10,316 bases of DNA from an uncultured Kineosporia sp. (GCA_937859855.1 CALMAR010000068.1:1-10316); one strand, 5' to 3'; shown: positions 1-6,573, counted from the stretch's first letter. Notes: generated by a model not told the origin, from the letters alone. Numbers and translations are program-made.

Positions 1-385
1 GTTCGCCGCGGGCCCGGCGCCAGGTGACCCAGGCCAGGGCGACCGCGACCGCAGAAAGCCCCTGGCCGAAGACCGGCCACGGGTGATCGTGGAGCTGGCT
101 GCGGGCCCACCAGACCCCAGCGGACCAAGAAGCAAGCAGGACGGTGATGCCAGCGGCCCGGGCGGCGGTGCGCCAGCCGAGCCCGCGCGGAGCCGGGTCG
201 ACCATCGCGGCGGCCGGTTCATCCAGGCACCAGCCGGCCGATGCGCCCAGAAGTCCCACGGCAACGCCCTGCAGCGGCCAGAGCCTCCACTGGTCCCAGC
301 GGACGGCGGCGAGCAGGACCACGATCAGGGTCGAGCCGGCGCCGACCAGCCTCCACGGCACGGCCTGCGCCGCGTGCCGCGCCAT
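1..385 (-). CDS. Partial membrane protein, fifth gene of the sigma/ABC operon (runs off left edge)
   Basis: Reading leftward from the ATG at 385-383, a frame stays open to the window edge and gives 128 residues without a stop. It starts MARHAAQAVPWRLVGAG and has four likely membrane segments, near residues 12-28, 36-52, 74-92 and 108-121. Between segments two and three is a polar stretch, LDEPAAAMVDPAPRG, followed by basic residues. The start codon overlaps the TGA of the upstream permease gene (TGATG, one shared base), so translation is probably coupled and the gene belongs to the same operon. Codon use is strongly G/C-ending, as in the neighbours. I recognise no catalytic motif. By position it is probably an accessory membrane subunit of the ABC system, which is inference from context. 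The C-terminus lies outside the window, so length and full topology are unknown. Confidence 0.72.
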   Translation of the reverse strand, partial: MARHAAQAVPWRLVGAGSTLIVVLLAAVRWDQWRLWPLQGVAVGLLGASAGWCLDEPAAAMVDPAPRGLGWRTAARAAGITVLLASWSAGVWWARSQLHDHPWPVFGQGLSAVAVALAWVTWRRARGE

Positions 386-1281
386 CACCCGGCTGGTACG
401 ACGACTGGGTTGACGGCGGCCGCGTTCAGGCCGAGCGTCATGCTCAGGACGACCATGACGGCGGCCACCAGGACCGTCGCGCTGATCGCCCTGCGCAATG
501 CGCGACGGTCGGACTCCGGGTCGTGGTAGACGGCGGCCAGCACCCCGAGTCCGCACAGCGCGAACAGGTAGACCAGCCACGCGTATGGAGAGCCGGGTAG
601 CACCACCCAGCGGTCGGTGTTGTTCCAGCCGAACGGGCCGTACCAGTAGGTCCATGGCCAGACCATGCGCCAGTGCCAGGTGGAGCGGAAGTTTCCCTGC
701 ATCAGGATCGTCAGCAGGACGACGAGCACCACCGCGAGCGGGACGGCACCGCGGCTTGGCAGCCAGCGAGCGATCAGCAGGCCCAGTACCGGACCACCGA
801 TGGCGGCCACCACACCCAGAGCGAACATCACAGTGAATACGTAACCGTCCCCGATCGGGCCGAACGGCACCGTGTAGGCCGCGGGTGGTTCGACCAGATA
901 GTTGGTCAGCGCTTCGGCGAACCAGGCCAGCGCCGTCACCAGCGGCACCACGGCAGCGGCCGTGAGCGCGAGGGTCCGGGTGCGTTCGGGGACCGCCACG
1001 GCCCCGGCCGCGGCGGCGGCGCGGTCCGATCGCTTGGTCAGGCCCGCCATCACGATCATGCCGAACAGGCCGAGCAGCGCGGCCGGCGAGATCATGTCGT
1101 ACGCCGCTGACGGCCCGTTGCCCCCGGTCCAGGTCGCGCCGCGATCGGCCCAGTTGAAAACCTGCAACGCGATCAGCAGGGCCGTTCCGGCCCAGAACAA
1201 CCGGGACCGCAGATAGTTTCGGATCTCTTGCCGGGCCAAGACGCCCAGGATCGGTGCCGGTGCCGGAGCTGTCGTTGTCAT
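385..1281 (-). CDS. ABC transporter permease subunit
   Basis: A 298-residue integral membrane protein with about seven hydrophobic segments, roughly at residues 28-42, 62-82, 104-122, 147-171, 178-194, 232-252 and 265-283. A short cytoplasmic-looking N-terminus carries an LARQEIRNYLRSRLFW stretch, typical of ABC-2-type permeases that begin with an amphipathic helix before the first span. It follows the ATPase gene with an ATGA overlap (1278-1281), so the two are almost certainly partners. The loop at residues 198-230 is very rich in Trp and Tyr. The substrate cannot be read from the sequence. Export of a small molecule or peptide, or a role in envelope stress, is plausible because an ECF sigma/anti-sigma pair heads the operon. 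The downstream gene starts on the stop codon of this one. Confidence 0.85.
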   Translation of the reverse strand: MTTTAPAPAPILGVLARQEIRNYLRSRLFWAGTALLIALQVFNWADRGATWTGGNGPSAAYDMISPAALLGLFGMIVMAGLTKRSDRAAAAAGAVAVPERTRTLALTAAAVVPLVTALAWFAEALTNYLVEPPAAYTVPFGPIGDGYVFTVMFALGVVAAIGGPVLGLLIARWLPSRGAVPLAVVLVVLLTILMQGNFRSTWHWRMVWPWTYWYGPFGWNNTDRWVVLPGSPYAWLVYLFALCGLGVLAAVYHDPESDRRALRRAISATVLVAAVMVVLSMTLGLNAAAVNPVVVPAG

Positions 1282-2132
1282 GGTGAAACTCCCTCAGGGG
1301 TAGCGCTTCTCAGCAGCAGATAAGCGTCTTCGACTGTCGGCTCGACGATGGTGGAGCCGGGACCGGGCGAGCCGCCCACGGATCGGATCAGGCCGGTGCC
1401 CGTCCTCCAGGTCTGGACCGCGCCGAGGCTGGCGTCCGGTCCCTGGTGCACGCGGCCGGTGGCAGTGGCCAGCAGTGCTGGCACAGCGCCGTCGAAGCGG
1501 ACCCGGCCCGCGTCCAGGACGATCACCCGGTCGCACAGCGCCGCGACGTCCTCGGTCTGATGGGTGGAGATCAGGACTGTGCCGGTCAGGGCGGAGAGGA
1601 TGCCGCGCAGCGACGCCCGCTGCTCCGGGTCGAGCCCGGTGGTCGGCTCGTCCAGAATGAGCAGCTCGGGAGCGCCGATCAGCGCCTGAGCGATCGCCAA
1701 CCGGCGGCGCTGGCCACCAGACAGCGCCCTCACCCTGAGGGTCGCGCGATCGGCGAGGCCGGTCTGGGCCAGCACCCGGCGCACTTCCTGATGACGGTTG
1801 CCGGTCTCGCGCCACTCCTTGAGCACGGCGATGTAGTCCAGGAACCCAAAGGCGGTCATCCCGCGCGGGAAGACGACCTCCTGCGGCAGATAGCCGATCC
1901 TCCGGCGAGCTTGGGTGCGCTCGGTGTGCGAGCCGGTGACGGCGTGGCCGGAGACGGTGATCGTGCCGGTGCTGGGGGACAGGACGCTGGCGAGCAGGCG
2001 CAGCATTGTGGTCTTGCCGGCGCCGTTGGGACCGAGCAGCCCGATCACGCCGGGATCCAGCCGCAATGTGGTCGGTCCCAGCGCGAGGGCCCGGCCGTAG
2101 CTCTTGGAGACGTTCTCCAGCCTGGCAGTCAT
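1278..2132 (-). CDS. ABC transporter ATP-binding protein
   Basis: A 284-residue nucleotide-binding domain with all the standard motifs: Walker A GPNGAGKT (residues 34-41), Q-loop glutamine in YLPQ (Q84), signature LSGGQ (137-141), Walker B LLILDEP (157-163) with catalytic Glu162, D-loop GLDPE, and H-loop His191 in STHQ. The C-terminal region after about residue 215 is a variable extension ending in a conserved-looking TVEDAYLLL stretch. That layout is typical of drug- and peptide-export ATPases paired with ABC-2 permeases. The protein should hydrolyse ATP on the cytoplasmic face to power the permease encoded next. Start and stop codons overlap both neighbours by ATGA (2129-2132 and 1278-1281), which supports the start and implies translational coupling. 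All key residues are present, so it should be active. Confidence 0.95.
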   Translation of the reverse strand: MTARLENVSKSYGRALALGPTTLRLDPGVIGLLGPNGAGKTTMLRLLASVLSPSTGTITVSGHAVTGSHTERTQARRRIGYLPQEVVFPRGMTAFGFLDYIAVLKEWRETGNRHQEVRRVLAQTGLADRATLRVRALSGGQRRRLAIAQALIGAPELLILDEPTTGLDPEQRASLRGILSALTGTVLISTHQTEDVAALCDRVIVLDAGRVRFDGAVPALLATATGRVHQGPDASLGAVQTWRTGTGLIRSVGGSPGPGSTIVEPTVEDAYLLLRSATPEGVSP

Positions 2133-2947
2133 CGCGCCACCCGGGCGTGCTGGACGGTGGTCGTGCGGACGAGAAGCACGAGGAGTGTCACGACGGCGGC
2201 GGCACAGGCCGCCTGGCCGGCCACGGTGGCCACGGCGCCGAGGCTGTGAGTGCTGGCCGCCGTAACGGCCACGGCCAGCCAGGCCAGGCTCACCACCGCG
2301 CCGGCCGCCCAGGCGGTGAACCAGGTGAGCATGATCAGTGCCGTCAGCGTGAGCATGAGTCCCGGCAGCAGCCAGGTCGCGAAATAGGCGTGCAGGTCGG
2401 GCACCGTCAGAGTCACCGCGACAGTCAGTGGTACCGCAGCAGTCAGGGCGGCGGTGGTCCGCAGCAGGGCGAGCCGCAGCATCGAGAACGGCGCCGCCTC
2501 GGTGACCTCACGGAACGGGTCGGTGGCATCGAAGGTGGCCACGACGGCCAGCACCGGGATCAGCGGTGCCAGCACGAGAAACAGCGCCTGCGGGCCGCCG
2601 GGAAAGCGCACGGGGAACAGGCCGACGACGATCGCGCAGCACACCGCCGCTCCTACCGCGACTGACCACGAGAGCAGCAGGTCGTGGGCGGCGCCCACCA
2701 CCACCAGATCCTCCTCGGGCACCCCGAACCGGGTGAGCAGCCGAAGCGGACGGGCCAGCCGAGGAGTCGTGATCTCGGTGTGAACCGCCTCCCAGAGTGA
2801 GTGGACGTCGTCCGCCATCAAGGTCCGCGCCCCGGACTGGCAAGTGGCGCAGCCCGTCACGTGCATCTCGACGGCGGCCTCAGCGGCCGGGTCGAGACTG
2901 CCTTCGGCGTACGCCTGCCAGGCCGGGCCGTCGATGTGCCACGTCAT
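2129..2947 (-). CDS. Membrane-bound zinc-finger anti-sigma factor
   Basis: A 272-residue protein with a short cytoplasmic N-terminus that carries the anti-sigma zinc-binding signature H-x3-C-x2-C (His29, Cys33, Cys36 in HVTGCATC), preceded by His4. This is the zf-HC2/ZAS type that binds ECF sigma factors and holds them inactive. After a linker there are about six hydrophobic segments, near residues 92-110, 118-138, 160-181, 190-210, 213-231 and 238-260. Many ZAS anti-sigma factors have only one span, so this one may sense its signal within the membrane. The ATG at 2947 overlaps the sigma factor stop codon (ATGA, 2944-2947), and its own stop overlaps the ABC ATPase start. The frame is open much further upstream, but that part runs antiparallel through the sigma gene region without coding features, so the start at 2947 is preferred. 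The stimulus is unknown. Confidence 0.87.
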   Translation of the reverse strand: MTWHIDGPAWQAYAEGSLDPAAEAAVEMHVTGCATCQSGARTLMADDVHSLWEAVHTEITTPRLARPLRLLTRFGVPEEDLVVVGAAHDLLLSWSVAVGAAVCCAIVVGLFPVRFPGGPQALFLVLAPLIPVLAVVATFDATDPFREVTEAAPFSMLRLALLRTTAALTAAVPLTVAVTLTVPDLHAYFATWLLPGLMLTLTALIMLTWFTAWAAGAVVSLAWLAVAVTAASTHSLGAVATVAGQAACAAAVVTLLVLLVRTTTVQHARVAR

Positions 2948-3498
2948 GTCAGTCCCTCCACAAGCTGCTTCCTCATCTGGGCCTTGGCCAAGCGCACCCG
3001 GCTCTTCACCGTGCCCTGCGGCACGCCGATCAATTGGGCCGCCTCCCTCGTGCTCAGCCCGTCGATGACGGTCGCCTGCAGGGCCTGGCGCAGTTCTGGC
3101 GACAGGCCACTGAGCGCCGTGCCGAGGTCGCCGTGCTCGACGGCCACGAAGAGCTCGTCCTCGGCGCTGCGCAAGGCCGGCACCAGGGCGGAGATCACCT
3201 GTTGGCTGACCGGTCGCGGGCCCTGCCGGGCGCGCAACCGGGAAAGGAGCTGGCGGATCGCTATCCCCCAGAGCCAGGCCCCTACATCGCCTTCCCCGCG
3301 ATAGCGGCGCGCAGTTCGCCAGACAGCGACGAACGTGTCCTGCAGGGCCGAGGCGGCCAGCTCGTCGTCGGAGGTACGGCGCCGAAGACGCAGCGACAGC
3401 CAGGCCGAGTGCCGATGCATCAGCTCGTGCAGGGCGCGTTCCTGGCCGGCCGCGACCCGCGCCAGCAGATCGGCGTCGCTCACCTCCGCGCTGTCCAT
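2944..3498 (-). CDS. ECF-type RNA polymerase sigma factor
   Basis: A 184-residue sigma-70 family protein with only regions 2 and 4. Region 2 covers about residues 10-92, including DLLARVAAGQERALHELM and the core-binding/-10 recognition helices through LQDTFVAVWRTARRYRGEG. Region 4 covers about residues 125-182, with the LSPELRQALQ helix and the -35-binding helix-turn-helix around LSTREAAQLIGVPQGTVKSR. The length is usual for an ECF factor. The start at 3498 gives a complete region 2, although only a weak AGG ribosome-binding match lies just upstream. It heads the operon and overlaps the anti-sigma gene by ATGA. The expected role is to direct RNA polymerase to its own promoter and perhaps others once released by the anti-sigma factor. 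I could not place it in a specific ECF group. Confidence 0.92.
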   Translation of the reverse strand: MDSAEVSDADLLARVAAGQERALHELMHRHSAWLSLRLRRRTSDDELAASALQDTFVAVWRTARRYRGEGDVGAWLWGIAIRQLLSRLRARQGPRPVSQQVISALVPALRSAEDELFVAVEHGDLGTALSGLSPELRQALQATVIDGLSTREAAQLIGVPQGTVKSRVRLAKAQMRKQLVEGLT

Positions 3499-3830
3499 AA
3501 CCTGCCTGTCGCCACCTAGGAGCTGAACGGATCACCTGGCGGGCACATTCATTGCCCAAACTGAGCGCACATAGCAGGCAATCGGCTCGGCAATGGCCCG
3601 CTGTCACGAACATCCGAGTCGGCCGGGACGTGCGAAGACAGCGGCTGCCTCGTCAGCGAGATCTCGGCGAACGTGGATTGAACCGGTGAGAGTTCCGGGT
3701 TCGCCCGGTCAGTGAAGATATCCGACCGGCGTTTGGCCTGCGCGAACTGTCCGGCGATGGGCGCTGTGGATGCGGCGTATCGTGACTGGTCGTCACTCAC
3801 CCTGTCAGCGCGCCCGTAGCAACGAGGGCG
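3499..3830. other. Intergenic region upstream of the sigma operon, no convincing gene
   Basis: About 330 bases lie between the sigma factor start and the small membrane protein gene. It must contain the promoter of the five-gene operon, but I could not pick a pair of boxes with confidence. An 83-codon frame on the minus strand (3549-3800) has no recognisable domain, only moderate G/C bias at third positions and no clear ribosome binding site, so I do not call it a gene. A GTGAC-TGGTC-GTCAC inverted repeat lies at 3782-3796 and may be a protein-binding site. Confidence 0.5.
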
Positions 3831-3831
3831 C
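3810..3831 (-). terminator. Possible terminator hairpin after the PLDc_N gene
   Basis: A perfect 6-bp GC stem (GCGCCC at 3810-3815, GGGCGC at 3826-3831) with a 10-base loop sits directly at the stop codon of the small membrane protein gene. There is no U tract after it. Hairpins without a U tract are common at gene ends in actinobacteria, so termination is plausible but not proven. Confidence 0.3.
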
Positions 3832-4034
3832 TACCGCCGAGGCCGGCCGTTACGTAACCAGAGCAAGGCGCCGGCGATGTTGCCGAATACAAGGATCAGG
3901 ACCCAGGCCTGCTTGCTGTACGTGCGAATCTCGGCTTCGTTGGTCTGGCTGAAGTCGTAGAGGCAATAGAAGTAGAACGTCACGGCGATGAGGGGCCCGG
4001 CCAGGCTCGTGAGTGAGGGACCGGTCTGATACAT
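3831..4034 (-). CDS. Small PLDc_N-type membrane protein
   Basis: A 67-residue protein with two hydrophobic segments, about residues 11-27 and 41-59, and a basic C-terminus (RNGRPRR). The second half, YSKQAWVLILVFGNIAG followed by ALLWL and a GRP turn, matches the phospholipase D nuclease N-terminal domain pattern (aromatic residue, hydrophobic span, small-residue turn, Leu-rich span, then Gly-Arg). That domain occurs alone in many short actinobacterial membrane proteins of unknown function. The start at 4034 has AAGG six bases upstream (4041-4044), a good ribosome binding site. It lies downstream of the tRNA cluster on the same strand. A hairpin directly after its stop codon may end transcription. 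No enzymatic activity should be assumed, because the phospholipase domain itself is absent. Confidence 0.75.
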   Translation of the reverse strand: MYQTGPSLTSLAGPLIAVTFYFYCLYDFSQTNEAEIRTYSKQAWVLILVFGNIAGALLWLRNGRPRR

Positions 4035-4062
4035 GGGACACCTTGCCCGAGCAGAGCTGGCC

Positions 4063-4080
4063 GGGCCCAGAACTGGGCTC
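4063..4080 (-). terminator. Hairpin between tRNA-Val and the PLDc_N gene
   Basis: GCCCAG and CTGGGC (4065-4070 and 4073-4078) form a near-perfect stem that extends to 4063/4080 with one G-U pair. No U tract follows. It may end tRNA transcription or lie in the leader of the small membrane protein gene. Confidence 0.25.
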
Positions 4081-4127
4081 GTCCTTGTAGCTGCCAGGGT
4101 CCTAAATCGGTGCCGTCAGGTCAAGAG

Positions 4128-4141
4128 TGGAGCTTGCTCCA
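4128..4141 (-). terminator. Possible terminator of the tRNA cluster
   Basis: A perfect TGGAG/CTCCA stem with a CAAG loop (4128-4141) lies about 35 bases downstream of the 3' end of tRNA-Val(GAC). On the minus strand it is followed by CTCTTG rather than a true U tract, so it is a weak candidate for the terminator of the three-tRNA transcript. Confidence 0.3.
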
Positions 4142-4176
4142 TCGCGGGGCCACTCGCTGCCCTGCGCGAATGATGG

Positions 4177-4248
4177 TGGGCGATACTGGGATTGAACCAG
4201 TGACCTCTTCCGTGTCAGGGAAGCGCTCTCCCGCTGAGCTAATCGCCC
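4177..4248 (-). tRNA. tRNA-Val (anticodon GAC)
   Basis: The 72-base gene folds as a full cloverleaf. The acceptor stem pairs GGGCGAT with ATCGCCC and has discriminator A. The anticodon stem CTTCC/GGAAG encloses loop CTGACAC, which gives anticodon GAC (valine). The T-arm is ACTGG-TTCAATC-CCAGT. The three bases after the discriminator read CCA (4176-4174), so the CCA tail appears to be encoded, unlike in the other tRNAs here. It is the last of three tRNAs on this strand and is 67/72 identical to the tRNA-Val(CAC) at 6681. Confidence 0.97.
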
Positions 4249-4277
4249 GGGATGGTGTGCCAGGTTCGGCACATCAG

Positions 4278-4348
4278 AGGTGGAGACGGGATTTGAACCC
4301 GTGTACACGGCTTTGCAGGCCGTTGCCTCGCCTCTCGGCCACTCCACC
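4278..4348 (-). tRNA. tRNA-Cys (anticodon GCA)
   Basis: A 71-base cloverleaf. The acceptor stem pairs GGTGGAG with CTCCACC. The discriminator is U, as expected for cysteine tRNAs. The anticodon stem ACGGC/GCCGT encloses CTGCAAA, giving anticodon GCA. The T-loop is TTCAAAT. The CCA tail is not encoded. It is the middle gene of the Gly-Cys-Val cluster. Confidence 0.96.
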
Positions 4349-4367
4349 GTGAGGCTGTGGACCTCCG

Positions 4368-4440
4368 AGCGGACGACGGGATTCGAACCCGCGACCCTCA
4401 CCTTGGCAAGGTGATGCTCTACCAGCTGAGCTACGTCCGC
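4368..4440 (-). tRNA. tRNA-Gly (anticodon GCC)
   Basis: A 73-base cloverleaf. The acceptor stem pairs GCGGACG with CGTCCGC, with discriminator U. The anticodon stem TCACC/GGTGA encloses TTGCCAA, giving anticodon GCC. The T-loop is TTCGAAT. The CCA tail is not encoded. It is the first gene of the Gly-Cys-Val transcript. Confidence 0.97.
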
Positions 4441-4482
4441 ACTGCTGAACCGGGCCACTTGGCCGTCACCAGGTGCGTTCGT

Positions 4483-4513
4483 ACGTTATCCGAACGGCAG
4501 GAGGCGAGTCCAA
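4483..4513 (-). promoter_or_regulatory. Probable promoter of the tRNA cluster
   Basis: On the minus strand, TTGGAC (4508-4513) resembles a -35 box. It is followed after 17 bases by GATAAC (4485-4490), or after 19 bases by TAACGT (4483-4488), as the -10 box. The -10 lies about 43 bases before the 5' end of tRNA-Gly, a reasonable distance for a tRNA precursor leader. Confidence 0.45.
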
Positions 4514-4555
4514 CTCATAGCCGCCGATCCGGCACCAGCCGGACTGCCCGCCTCG

Positions 4556-4561
4556 TAGGGT
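4556..4561 (+). promoter_or_regulatory. Leaderless-type -10 box before the PLP enzyme gene
   Basis: TAGGGT fits the actinobacterial -10 consensus TANNNT and is separated by seven bases from the ATG at 4569. Transcription would therefore start at or next to the A of the start codon. There is no good ribosome binding site here, which fits a leaderless mRNA and favours the ATG at 4569 over the GTG at 4560. No clear -35 box is visible. Confidence 0.5.
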
Positions 4562-4568
4562 GTCCGGC

Positions 4569-5402
4569 ATGAGCATGAGTGTGTGGGTCGACGGCCGGCT
4601 CAGCGACGGCAGCGGCGCGATCAGCGCCCTCGATCATGGGCTGACCGTCGGCGACGGCGTCTTCGAGACGTGCCTGGTCCAAGACGGCCAGCCCTTCGCC
4701 CTCACCCGGCACCTCCGGCGGCTGGCTCGTTCCGCCGCCCTGCTCGGCCTGCGGCTACCGGCTGAGACCCAGATCCGCGACGCCATCACCCAGATTCTGG
4801 CCGCTGCTGATCTGGACGGCGACGGCAGGCTCCGGGTCACCGTCACCGGCGGCATCGGCCCGCTCGGCTCGGGCCGGGACGATGTGCCGCCGACCCTGGT
4901 CGTGGTGCTAGCCCCAGCGAAGCCGTGGCCCTTGCACAACACCGCCATCACCGTGCCCTGGACCAGGAACGAGCGCTCGCCGATCGCCGGAGCGAAGACC
5001 ACCTCCTACGCCGACAACGTGGTCGCGATCGAATACGCGCATCAGCACGGTGCGACCGAGGCCATCTTCGCCAATACCCGCGGCGAACTGTGCGAGGGCA
5101 CCGGATCGAATGTGCTGGTGGTGATCGGCGGCGAACTGATCACGCCGCCGCTCAGCTCGGGCTGCTTGGCCGGAATCACCCGGGAGTTGCTGCTCGAGTG
5201 GGCGGCGGACGGCCTTCAGGTCACCGAGAAGGATCTGCCGATCGAAGTACTGGACGACGCCGAGGACGTTTTGCTGGCCAGCTCAACCAGGGGCGTGCAG
5301 CCGGTCAATGAGATCAATGGCCGGGTGCTGCAGCTGAGTGCGGCCGGGCAGGCGGCGATCAGCCTCTACGACACCCGGGCGGCCGAGCAGATCGACCCCT
5401 GA
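4569..5402 (+). CDS. Aminodeoxychorismate lyase / class IV aminotransferase family PLP enzyme
   Basis: A fold-type IV pyridoxal-phosphate enzyme of 277 residues from the ATG at 4569 (280 from the GTG at 4560). Family signatures are visible: the N-terminal WVDGRL and DHGLTVGDGVFET stretch, the catalytic lysine in AGAKTTSYADN (Lys143 from 4569), the PLP-binding Glu in CEGTGSNV (Glu176), and the cofactor-phosphate region TPPLSSGCLAGITRELLLE. Family members split 4-amino-4-deoxychorismate to 4-aminobenzoate and pyruvate in folate synthesis (PabC), or transaminate branched-chain or D-amino acids. The length and the SSGCLAGITR segment fit PabC-like proteins, but sequence alone does not settle the substrate. 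It is divergent from the tRNA cluster and convergent with ssgB, the two stop codons being one base apart. A leaderless-type promoter precedes it. The cellular location should be cytoplasmic. Confidence 0.85.
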   Translation: MSMSVWVDGRLSDGSGAISALDHGLTVGDGVFETCLVQDGQPFALTRHLRRLARSAALLGLRLPAETQIRDAITQILAAADLDGDGRLRVTVTGGIGPLGSGRDDVPPTLVVVLAPAKPWPLHNTAITVPWTRNERSPIAGAKTTSYADNVVAIEYAHQHGATEAIFANTRGELCEGTGSNVLVVIGGELITPPLSSGCLAGITRELLLEWAADGLQVTEKDLPIEVLDDAEDVLLASSTRGVQPVNEINGRVLQLSAAGQAAISLYDTRAAEQIDP

Positions 5403-5403
5403 G

Positions 5404-5814
5404 TCAGGTGAGCAGGCGGGCGACAGCGGCGTCCAGGTCGAGATACAGGCTTTCCTCGCCGTCCGGGACGACGACAGCGGTGCGATCGAGAAAGGTCCGC
5501 ACGTCGTCCGCGCTGGCCTCCAGCACGGCCTGACCGTCAGGCGAGGTCAGACTGATCATGACCAGCTCGCGGCCAGTACCCCAGGATGGCCACACGTGCA
5601 CATCGCCGTCGCCGATCGGGGTGGACAACCCGGTGCGGAGCAGGTCGCGGGCAAAGACCCACTCGACCTCCATGCCATCACCGGAGAACACAGCCCTGAC
5701 CGCGTAGGGATCTGCGGCGCTGTAGCGCAGACTGACGGGCAGCGGGACAGCGTCAGCGTCGGCGACCACCAGACGCAGCTGGACGGAGGCCTCGACGTCG
5801 ACTTGCGGCTGCAT
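5404..5814 (-). CDS. ssgB: SsgB-type sporulation/cell-division regulator (SsgA family)
   Basis: A 136-residue SsgA-like protein, the full length of the family. Diagnostic stretches are LRYSAADPYAV (about residues 29-39), EWVFARDLL, GDGDVHVWPSW, the LTSPDGQAVLEA segment, and the C-terminal FLDRT then VPDGEE motifs. These closely match what I recall of Streptomyces SsgB. In Streptomyces, SsgB is recruited by SsgA and positions FtsZ at future septa. In other actinomycetes a single SsgB-like protein is usual. The presence of this gene is the best clue that the host is a morphologically complex actinomycete. A strong AAGGAG site (5819-5824) lies four bases before the ATG. A palindrome and a possible -10 box lie about 40 bases upstream. 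A neighbouring class IV PLP gene, PGPGW gene and tRNAs fit my recollection of the streptomycete ssgB locus. Confidence 0.9.
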   Translation of the reverse strand: MQPQVDVEASVQLRLVVADADAVPLPVSLRYSAADPYAVRAVFSGDGMEVEWVFARDLLRTGLSTPIGDGDVHVWPSWGTGRELVMISLTSPDGQAVLEASADDVRTFLDRTAVVVPDGEESLYLDLDAAVARLLT

Positions 5815-5850
5815 GGTTCTCCTTCTTCTTGCCCCGTACGCCTTGGCTGC

Positions 5851-5870
5851 ACTGTAGGTGACCCGTCACC
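5851..5870 (-). promoter_or_regulatory. Putative ssgB promoter and palindromic operator
   Basis: On the minus strand TACAGT (5851-5856) fits a TANNNT -10 box and lies about 37 bases before the ssgB start codon. Directly upstream of it is a perfect palindrome, GGTGAC-GG-GTCACC (5857-5870), placed where a dimeric regulator would touch the spacer between -10 and -35. No standard -35 is apparent, which fits a promoter that depends on an activator or an alternative sigma factor. Confidence 0.4.
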
Positions 5871-6084
5871 GTTATGGGGGGCACACAGGTGGTCTACAGG
5901 GGCATCTTTCCCTGGACGGGCGTATCCGAAACCCGCCAGATGGGTGGTGATCCCGCCAAGTCGGCCTGCGCTGGCGGCCGGGACTGGGCCGGACCGAGCT
6001 GGAGCGGGCTGAAGCCGTGCTGCGGTCGCGCTGGGTAACGCGGCTGTGGATCAAGCAGGGCCGCCACTGGCTGTGGGCGGCGCC

Positions 6085-6090
6085 TAGGCT
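6085..6090 (+). promoter_or_regulatory. Leaderless-type -10 box before the PGPGW protein gene
   Basis: TAGGCT matches TANNNT and is six bases from the GTG start at 6097, the usual spacing for actinobacterial leaderless transcripts. No ribosome binding site is visible before the GTG, which supports this reading and the chosen start. Confidence 0.5.
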
Positions 6091-6096
6091 TGGCCG

Positions 6097-6573
6097 GTGA
6101 CCGGCACCGAGCATCAGGAGCGCGAGCAGGCCGCCGAGCCGGACCAGGACGACGACCCGGGGAAGACCGGCGCCCTCAAGGCCCGGTTCCAGGGCTGGCG
6201 CGAGTCCATCCGGCGGCGGCCCGGCTTGAACCGGATCTACCGGATCGCGATCGGGCTGGCCGGCACCGCAATCGTGGCTGCCGGGATCGTCCTGCTGCCG
6301 TTTCCCGGCCCGGGCTGGGTGGTCATCTTTCTTGGCCTGGCGGTGCTGGCCACGGAGTTCGAGTGGGCTAAGCGGCTCAGCCGCTTTGCCCGCGAAAAGG
6401 TTTCGGCCTGGACGGCATGGCTGGGCCGGCAGTCCTGGCCGGTCCGGGTTCTGGCCGGGCTGGCGACGGTTCTGGTTGTTCTCGGCGCGATCTACCTGGC
6501 CCTCCGGATCACCGGCGTACCGGGATGGGTCCCCGGCAGCTGGGTCAGAGCCATCCCGGGCCTGTCCCAATGA
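6097..6573 (+). CDS. PGPGW-family transmembrane protein (TIGR02611 type)
   Basis: A 158-residue membrane protein. The first 45 residues are charged and cytoplasmic-looking. Two hydrophobic segments follow at about 46-65 and 72-88, joined by the hallmark PFPGPGWVV turn (about residues 67-75), which defines the PGPGW family. A third and perhaps longer hydrophobic stretch spans about 112-134, with a second short turn, GVPGWVPGSW, near the C-terminus. Between them is an amphipathic basic region (EWAKRLSRFAREKV). The biochemical role of the family is not established, as far as I know. The gene starts at a GTG with a leaderless-type -10 box and no ribosome binding site. It diverges from ssgB across about 280 bases and ends about 100 bases before tRNA-Val(CAC). 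In my recollection this family sits beside ssgB in streptomycetes. Confidence 0.82.
   Translation: MTGTEHQEREQAAEPDQDDDPGKTGALKARFQGWRESIRRRPGLNRIYRIAIGLAGTAIVAAGIVLLPFPGPGWVVIFLGLAVLATEFEWAKRLSRFAREKVSAWTAWLGRQSWPVRVLAGLATVLVVLGAIYLALRITGVPGWVPGSWVRAIPGLSQ

Noticed and set aside
2948..3613. Upstream extension of the anti-sigma reading frame
   Set aside because: This part lies in another frame of the same strand across the well-supported sigma gene, reads as Arg/Gly-rich shadow sequence, and the ATGA overlap gives a natural start at 2947.
3549..3800. 83-codon open frame on the minus strand upstream of the sigma gene
   Set aside because: No recognisable domain, no clear ribosome binding site and weaker third-position G/C bias than neighbouring genes. 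More likely promoter or spacer DNA.
4102..4458. Open frame across the tRNA cluster
   Set aside because: It is a translation of three tRNA genes, a well-known source of false proteins.
5957..6100. Coding-like 46-codon stretch ending in a GTGA overlap with the PGPGW gene
   Set aside because: The reading (…ELERAEAVLRSRW…) looks somewhat protein-like, but there is no ATG or well-placed GTG start and no ribosome binding site, and the leaderless -10 box lies within it.
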